This document shows, one piece after another, positions 57,183 through 64,000 of a stretch of DNA of 64,000 bases (the first letter of the stretch is position 1; the number at the start of each line of letters is the position of its first letter). The position numbers were made by a program, and so were the translations under genes. Origin of the DNA: Metridium senile (Eukaryota; Cnidaria; Anthozoa; Actiniaria; Metridiidae); NCBI GenBank assembly GCA_949775045.1, contig OX459101.1, positions 18,134,180-18,198,179 of the forward strand, read 5' to 3'. Under the pieces are notes generated by a model. It saw only the letters and a list, made by a program, of their open reading frames with translations, was not told the origin of the DNA and made no database searches.

Positions 57183-57860
57183 TATCCATAAATAGAATCA
57201 AATTGCTACTGTAGAACAGAGCGGAAATACTATATCTATGAAATAGAATCAAATTGCTACTGTGGAATAGAGCGCAAACACTATATCCATGAAATAGAAT
57301 CAAATTGCTACTGTGGAATAGAGCGCAAACACTATATCTATGAAATAGAATCAAATTGCTACTGTGGAATAGAGCTCAAACACTCTATCTATGAAATAGA
57401 ATCAAATTGCTACTGTGGAATAGAGCGCAAACACTATATCTATGAAATAGAATCAAATTGCTACTGTGGAATAGAGCTCAAACACTATATCTATGAAATA
57501 GAATCAAATTGCTACTGTGGAATAGAGCTCAAACACTCTATCCATGATATAGAATCAAATTGCTACTGTGGAATAGAGTGCAAACACTATATCCATGAAA
57601 TAGAATCAAATTGCTACTGTGTAATAGAGCACAAACACTATATCCATGAAATAGAATAAAATTGCTACTGTAGAATAGAGCACAAACACTATATCCATGA
57701 AATAGAATCAAATTGCTACTGTGGAATAGAGCTCAAACACTATATCCATGAAATAGAATCAAATTGCTACTGTGGAATAGAGCACAAACACTATATCCAT
57801 GAAACAGAATCAAATTGCTACTGTGGAATAGAGCGCAAACACTATCTATGAAATGAATAG
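57183..57860. repeat. 51-bp satellite, main array, about 13 units
   Basis: Period 51 bp (aaattgctactgtggaatag...gaaatagaatc). As 51 is a multiple of three, minus-strand frames stay open as a 17-residue repeat (SVCALFHSSN...); judged non-coding. Confidence 0.9.
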
Positions 57861-58440
57861 TTTTTTTATTTTGTGACTAATTATTAACTATCCTTTGACA
57901 AAGATAAGTTAAATTGAATTGTTTTTCAGGATAAGTTGATGGGGACTGTTATTTTAAAACTGTTTGATTAACTAATTACAGCGGAAAACAAAGAAGGTTT
58001 TATTTCTCTTGTCATGTCATTTTAACCTAAAAAATGACGGTTGTAGGATAAATTGATAGAGGTGCTACGAAATGTTTTTCCCCCTAAAAAAGCATCTGAA
58101 GGCTAAGTTTTAATAATTTCCTCTACGAAAAAAGTTAAATTGTTTTTGGGAAATTGCTTTTTGCATTTCATATGTCGGCATGATCAATGCAATTTGCACA
58201 TTGTTACCTTATTTTAAATTTAAAGCGACTTAAATTTTATTTTAAATTTAAAGGAAAACGACTTTTGAAGAGTAACAAGAAGTTCATAGAGCCATTTGAA
58301 AAGCAATGATACATATATTAAAACTGAATCGGGAATTGATTTAATTTCAAATCATTTCCGTCTGCAATTTTATGGTCCCACACATTGGCAGTTTATATCA
58401 AAACGTCAGAAATTAAAGTTGCTCTAAACAACTAGATTTG
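57861..58440. other. AT-rich spacer between satellites
   Basis: No gene or clear repeat recognised. The first part (ttttgtgactaattattaac) matches the interior of the 24630 MITE family. Confidence 0.45.
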
Positions 58441-59025
58441 AACACTTGTAGTTCCAACCTAAATGAAGTTTAGCAGTTGTTGTTTTATTACTATCATTAT
58501 TTCTCAACACTTGTAATTCCAACCTAAATGAAGTTTAGCAGTTGTTGTTTTATTATTATCATTATTTCTCAACACTTGTAATTCCAACCTAAATGAAGTT
58601 TAGCAGTTGTTGTTTTATTATTATCATTATTTCTCAACACTTGTAATTCCAACCTAAATGAAGTTTAGCAGTTGTTGTTTTATTACTATCATTATTTCTC
58701 AACACTTGTAATTCCAACCTAAATGAAGTTTAGCAGTTTTTGTTTTATTATTATCATTATTTCTCAACACTTGTAATTCCAACCTAAATGAAGTTTAGCA
58801 GTTTTTGTTTTATTATTATCATTATTTCTCAACACTTGTAATTCCAACCTAAATGAAGTTTGGCAGTTGTTGTTTTATTACTATCATTATTTCTCAACAC
58901 TTGTAATTCCAACCTAAATGAAGTTTGGCAGTTGTTGTTTTATTACTATCATTATTTCTCAACACTTGTAATTCCAACCTAAATGAAGTTTGGCAGTTGT
59001 TGTTTTATTATTATCATTATTTTCG
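58441..59025. repeat. 65-bp minisatellite, nine near-identical units
   Basis: aacacttgtaattccaacct starts units at 58441, 58506, 58571, 58636, 58701, 58766, 58831, 58896 and 58961. Units differ by single bases, so expansion is recent. It ends 300 bp upstream of the third Apple exon. Confidence 0.95.
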
Positions 59026-59324
59026 AAATGCACGGGTCTACCGTGCAGGCTCTGTTACAAAAGATTTACTTAGTGCCAATTAATATATAATGTAGATTCT
59101 TCACGTTGGCACATAATTTAATGAGCTTAACAAAGTAAATACGACCAACGCATTTGGCCTTTACAGCTTATTTGGTACACCCCGGCGAATCACTGAATTG
59201 AAATGTTTCAGTCGAGCTTTTCTAATTCAAGTACTTAGAGAATCATCAATTCACAATTTAACCACAGTGGAAAAATCAATGTGTATTTAGAACTAATTTT
59301 CTGTTTATCTCAGTTCTATTAAGT

Positions 59325-59672
59325 ATGAAGTTTTTAATCTCTCAACTTATCTTTCTTACTGCGACGTCGTTTGGCTATACAACAGCAACAGCGTCAAAAC
59401 TAACCAAAACCGAAGAAGGAATCTACATTGCCCCCTTTGGTAAAATAGAAGGGAATGTTTTGGTGAAAAACGAAAGTTTTTTGTCTAGGATATTGACTTC
59501 TAGCAAAGAGGAGTGCGTGTTTGGATGTGTCCACAATCCACCATGCTTGTCCGTCAATGCGATCCCCCTGGACGACTCGCCACTACTCCTCTGTGAGATG
59601 TTCAACTGGACGGCAACTAATCTGGATGGAGTTCTTGTGGCAAAGAGCAAGTCGTTTTACATGTATTTGAAG
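59325..59672 (+). CDS. Third Apple/PAN gene, exon 1 only (signal peptide + Apple part)
   Basis: Exon 59325-59672 with donor AAG|GTAAGA, the same phase as genes A and B. Signal peptide about 1-24 (MKFLISQLIFLTA...), then the Apple/PAN-like part with KEECVFGCVHNPPC and LLLCEMFNW. It is more diverged than A is from B, while the end GVLVAKSKSFYMYLK is identical. No EGF or C-terminal exon follows before 64000, so the rest lies to the right or is lost. Confidence 0.75.
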
Positions 59673-62551
59673 GTAAGAAAATGAAGATATAAAAAATCTC
59701 TTTGTAATCTATTTTCGTTCTAAACGTCAGTAAGTAATTTTAATTACAGTCAAACCTACAGAAGAGTTCCTATCGAGGCTGGAAGGCTCGATTTATTCTT
59801 CCAAACTTAATTTAAAATTTGTTTTGAAATTTGCATAAATGAATCAAAACTTGTAAGTTTCAAAAACCACCTCAAATGAAAACATTACTTTCAATGTTTT
59901 TTTGAACAATACTCCAGTTTCACGTTATCTATCACCGCTGTACTATTTGACAAAAGGCGCATTTGCACAGGCTAAGCCTCGATTTGTTGTCAAAATATTC
60001 ACAAATCCCAAGCAAAGCACGAAAAAATGTTACCGCTTAACAAAAGAAAACACATTTGCATTTACTCTGAATTGAGGCTAAGCCTGTGCAAATGCGCCTT
60101 TTGTCAAATAGTACAGCGGTGCTAAATAACACGAAACTGGTCTATTCGGAAACTTGCTAAACCTAGTCTGCTTACAGAAATATTGTTATAAATACTTACT
60201 AAAGTATTCTATTCCAATCAGTTATTGACCAAAGATCGTGATTTCGAGACCATTATATATCGATTGACGGTTGAAGTCTGCAATTTTATATATATATATC
60301 ATGGCAGCTATGGGCCAATGGGCAATTTCATTTTGATTTCATTTCATTTTAAATTGAATTTGTTTTGTTTTTGTTTTCAGCTAGATTAAATTTGTTTTCG
60401 AAACTTAATTAACAAAGTGAATTGAATTTTATTTTAATTTTTTTTATAATTATTTTTTTCACGATTTTTTTCCGAAAAAAAAAAGAAAACTCATAAGAAT
60501 TCCATGTGGCAGCGATGGGCCACCATACATTTCTGTCCGATTACAGCCAACTGTCCGATTACACTGTCCGATTACAAAAAACAAGATTGATTAGTGGAAA
60601 ATAGAGCAGTCTGTCAACCAATCAGATTTGAGGAAATTGTAATAGTTATGATTAATGCTATAACTGCACAACTTTAAGCCAATTTAATTGCAGGATTTAC
60701 TAGTCATTAGAAAATGGATGTGATTAACGTGATAATGGTCGATCTGAGACCGAAACGAATTGTGGGAAACTAAATAAATGCACAACTCATAAAAATTGCA
60801 AATGTTAGTTGCAATCACTGCTTGAATGGTTTCAAATTGCAAATTATTTGGAGGCTCCAAGCTTAAGGTCAACTCACATTAACAGTGATCTAATATAGGT
60901 TGGTTATTTCAGTGTTATCTGGCGTGCTTCTGCAGTTTCGGTTTTTGACGTCGCGTGCAATGCATTCTGGGCTAGCTCACGAAAAAGTAAGCACCAAAAC
61001 ATGTATATAATAATAATAATCAACTTTATTACTAGTTATTTCAAATTGAAAGTGCGATGCTGCGAAGTTGGCTTATATTTAGTTAGTTTTTATGGAAACA
61101 CTTATATGGCATTCTCTTTTCTTGATTGCACGATAGTTTTTAAATTTTAATTGGGTTATGAAAACAAAAGAAAAATTAAAATTAAAAAAAATTAAATTAA
61201 AAAAAAAATTAAAGAAAATTTAAAAAACTAAAAAAAATAATAACAAAAAAATAATAACAAATTAGTCTAGTTGTACATCCAGTTTAACTGCCAGAGTCGG
61301 TTTTATAAACCCGTGAAAAATTAAAAATAATCAAAATGTAATAGATAATAATTGTATTAAGCTATAGAGCTCGTTTATACTAAAAGTATAGAACATCAAA
61401 ATATATCAAGTTATTTTAAGTTAATACACTTTCATAAATAATTTATGCGAAGTTTTGATTGTGAGCGCGAACAAAACTCACGCAACATTCGCGTCTGAAA
61501 TCTACTCCAAATTTAGATGCGCTTTGGAGGTCATTCATTTCTGAAATTTCATGAAATTGTGATGACAATTAGCTCTAAATTAATCTAAATTAGTGCTAAG
61601 AAGTTAGAGAATGATGTCAGTTTAGTGAAATTTTTTATTTTCAAATGAAAATAAACTAAACAAGCCGAAGGAATTCACGTTAAACTTGACGAACAAAAAA
61701 GTTTGAGGTCAACGATGGAGCGCTTTGTGGATTTGGTTTCAAACGATCTAAACCACACGAGTAGAGATACGATTTCAAAGACAACTAAAAACCCTAAACT
61801 ACACTAAAGAAGTACTTAGTACTTATAAATTAGAGTTTGCATGGTTTCAATAACAACAACAATAATAATAAACTGTGCTTTACTCTTTGTTAAACAGTTG
61901 ATTGTCCATTTTGCATATGAACTCACATTGTATTGATTAACAGATTTTGAATTGTTGAAATAATTCAAAACTTTAATGGCATTCTCATTCCTGCGAAGAT
62001 CTAAATCGACAAAGAATTTAAGTTTATGCTGAAGATAAGAATTGTTAATTTTAGTGAGCAAAAAGAAGAAAGAAGCGAAACGCATCGAAGCGAGTTTGGA
62101 GTCCCTTCGTCTAAAGCCAAACGAACAAAACTACTTGAAAACTTATCTTATCTTATCAACATCGCTCGAAAAGTATCCATTATCGCGTGGCAAGGAAAGG
62201 ATCGAGATTTTAACCACCTAGTATGTCCAGTACTTCTCGTTCATATACAACACAGGGTACCCGTCATGATTATTGTGCTTCTCGCTTCGCTCGCAGCAAT
62301 AACACTTGACAGTAAAACTGATGAACATGACAAGCCGCAACAGGCTGTTTAAATGTATGGGGATTCATTATGACTTTGAAGCGTTTTTATCCAACCTTCA
62401 CGCTTTATTTTCAATTCTAATGCAACATAACTTGAACATTAGTCCTCAAAGAACATAATTTATAAGTTTGATTGTCGGAATCAGCACAGCGGTCAAACGA
62501 CTACGCATGCGTGGCAAATTTTTTTACATTGGTAAATTTGCCATTGTAAAC
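59673..62551. other. Non-coding stretch after the third Apple exon
   Basis: No exon recognised. Holds the MITE at 59920-60145, a ctgtccgattaca triple repeat at 60534-60577, poly(A)-rich DNA at 61155-61265, and a half copy of the 'aacccgtgaaa' MITE at about 61310. The plus-strand frame at 62026-62352 matches nothing I know. Confidence 0.5.
59920..60145. mobile_element. MITE in the third Apple gene's putative intron
   Basis: caccgctgtactatttgaca and tgtcaaatagtacagcggtg are perfect inverted copies, continuing through gcgcatttgcacaggcttagcc-like arms; outer arms ccagtttcacgttat / ataacacgaaactgg also pair. Confidence 0.85.
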
Positions 62552-62900
62552 ATTAGGAGTTTCCAACTACATTGTTCGATTTATCTCTCAATTTGTAAAA
62601 CCTAAACCTATGACTCGCCCTACGCGACATAGTTGTGACTTGGACATCTCAGTACCTCTATGTAAAACCAAACTTTTTCAGGGCAGTTATTTCAATCGTA
62701 TTCCTAAAATTTGGAATAGCTTGCCTCCTTCCATTCGTAGTTCTGGTTCAGTTTCTACTTTCAAATCTGCACTGTACAAGCACTATAAATCTGCAACGAA
62801 TTTGTCAGTTGAAATCAATAACTGTTCCACATGGAAAACTGTTTGCCCCAAATGTCACACAGCACATAGCATCATATCACCACCAACATGTTGCTATTAG
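62552..62900 (+). mobile_element. Non-LTR retrotransposon fragment, reverse transcriptase C-terminal tail
   Basis: From 62552 the frame reads TLGVSNYIVRFISQF, then TRPTRHSCDLDISVP, LFQGSYFNRIPKIWNSLPPS and FKSALYKHY, ending at TAG 62898-62900. The pattern (R-x-S-H-D/C-D-L ... F-x-R-I-x-x-x-W-N-S-L-P ... F-K-x-x-L) is the conserved tail after the polymerase domain in CR1/Jockey-like LINEs. Everything upstream is missing, so this is a 5'-truncated dead copy. Confidence 0.75.
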
Positions 62901-64000
62901 TGGGAATTATTGCACATTCCGCTATTTATATGTATTTATAATATAGCTTAGATAGTACGTAAGCTCTGATTGGTTGATTCACTCAAAAAAGCTATGCTCT
63001 ATTTCACCGGTAGAGACATGGTTTTTGATTGACAGTTCACAATTTTAATAAGAGTGTTCTGTTATAAGCTACTACATCTACTAAAAACGGCTATTAAAAT
63101 GTAAAAAGACTTTCCATCTTGTGAACTTTCTGGTAACCTAAACCCTGAAGCCTACGGTGCAATGAAATGCAATTCAAAGGCGACAAAAATCAGAGACATG
63201 GCTTTGAAAATACGCCGCCTTTAGACAAACTGTAAAGTTGGAAGTCAAAAGTTGAATTTGATCAAAACAAACAAAAACAAAAGGAAAACAGCGTTTCAAA
63301 GTGGCAATAATTTTTACTTCATTTTATCCTTGACATATGAAGATAATTTCATAGTGAATAAGTGAGATTTTTTTGCAATTGAACTCGATTAATCTTGAAC
63401 AAATTAAATAACTTGCATGTTCGTTGAATTTCTCGACGGCAAAATATTATATTTTGTTTTATAAAAACAAACAAACACACAATCAATTACAGAATTATAA
63501 ATGTGCTTTGAAGTTTTTTATTCTTATAAATAAACCATGTTTGAAAACAAGCAATGTGAACAAAAAGGCAGATTTACAATTATCTTTCAATTGTCTCGTC
63601 AAAATGAAAACAGAAACTTATAAACCTTATAAACCTGCAAACGTTTGATTAAAAGTAAATAAATACATACTTTCAGCAGCCTAAGTAATCTTGTAGATGT
63701 GGTCTTTGTTCTTTTTAACTTCAAAACGTTGTACACAGCACTGAAGCTTGTCTTGTTCAAACTGTTTTTTTCTCAGTCAGTGTGATAAATTGCTGTCAGT
63801 CGGCACGGCTTTCACCACTCAAATTCGCTTGAATTGCTGTATATATGTCAGTCTCATGCAAGAGTTCAGCTAAAGGTTTTTGTTTTTAGCCACAGAAGTC
63901 AACCAAAGCTATGTTTTAACGGTTTTATAAATGAAATTCCTTCTTTTTAGCTAGCAAAAAGACCCGGGAAGAAAGTGAACAGCACCTTGGTCCTTTTTGG
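62901..64000. other. Right end of window, no gene recognised
   Basis: AT-rich; no exon, repeat array or inverted-repeat element could be supported. Confidence 0.45.

Noticed and set aside
57183..59025. CRISPR array
   Set aside because: Repeat units are contiguous with no unique spacers, and the genome is eukaryotic.
62026..62352. 108-residue plus-strand frame
   Set aside because: No recognisable motif and no neighbouring exons; base composition is like the flanks.

Overview
The window is animal genomic DNA, AT-rich (by eye about one third GC), with spliced genes on both strands, GT-AG introns and very dense short mobile elements. The gene content fits a marine invertebrate, most likely a cnidarian: an alternative NADH dehydrogenase (NDH-2), which few animals keep, secreted Apple/PAN-EGF proteins, a TRIM ligase, and many TA-flanked MITEs (miniature inverted-repeat transposable elements). 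The phylum is inferred; no sequence search was possible. Introns carry long (ATC/GAT)n, (ATTT)n and other simple repeats, often right beside splice sites. These repeats create most of the long open frames in the window, which are not genes.

Layout. 1-947 (minus): 5' part of a TRIM-type RING/B-box/coiled-coil protein. 2578-6206 (plus): last six exons of a CYP4-like cytochrome P450. 6207-9407: MITEs only. 9408-15792 (minus): a complete six-exon gene for a 732-residue tandem-PH protein; all phases close. 15793-21084: MITEs and a perfect (CAT)110 tract. 21085-24090 and 29675-35745: two copies of an NDH-2 gene. The first is a pseudogene; the second is intact (441 residues, three exons). Between them, at 25215-29236, sits a 4.0-kb Tc1/mariner-like transposon with ~108-bp terminal inverted repeats. 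It carries a spliced DD34E transposase gene on minus and a convergent spliced accessory gene on plus with a SHOCT-like C-terminus; the accessory gene has one in-frame stop.

36776-59672 is a family locus for small secreted proteins built of signal peptide + Apple/PAN (exon 1), one EGF-like module (exon 2) and a ~160-residue domain resembling one appended to bacterial GH32 levanases (exon 3). Gene A (37548-42246) is complete. Gene B (45682-52089) is complete and is followed by two further EGF + C-terminal exon pairs with no Apple exon of their own. All exons are phase-compatible and cassettes B and C each have a poly(A)-like signal, so the array could supply alternative 3' ends to one 5' exon. 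One pair is frameshifted and its EGF splice donor has grown into a 114-bp (TAAG)n tract. A third Apple exon lies at 59325. Satellites of 51-bp and 65-bp units separate the array from it. At 62552-62900 there is the C-terminal tail of a non-LTR retrotransposon reverse transcriptase. The rest to 64000 has no recognisable gene.

The paralogous copies help interpretation: where one copy carries an insertion and the other does not, the empty site shows the target duplication directly. This confirms several MITEs as real TA-targeting insertions.
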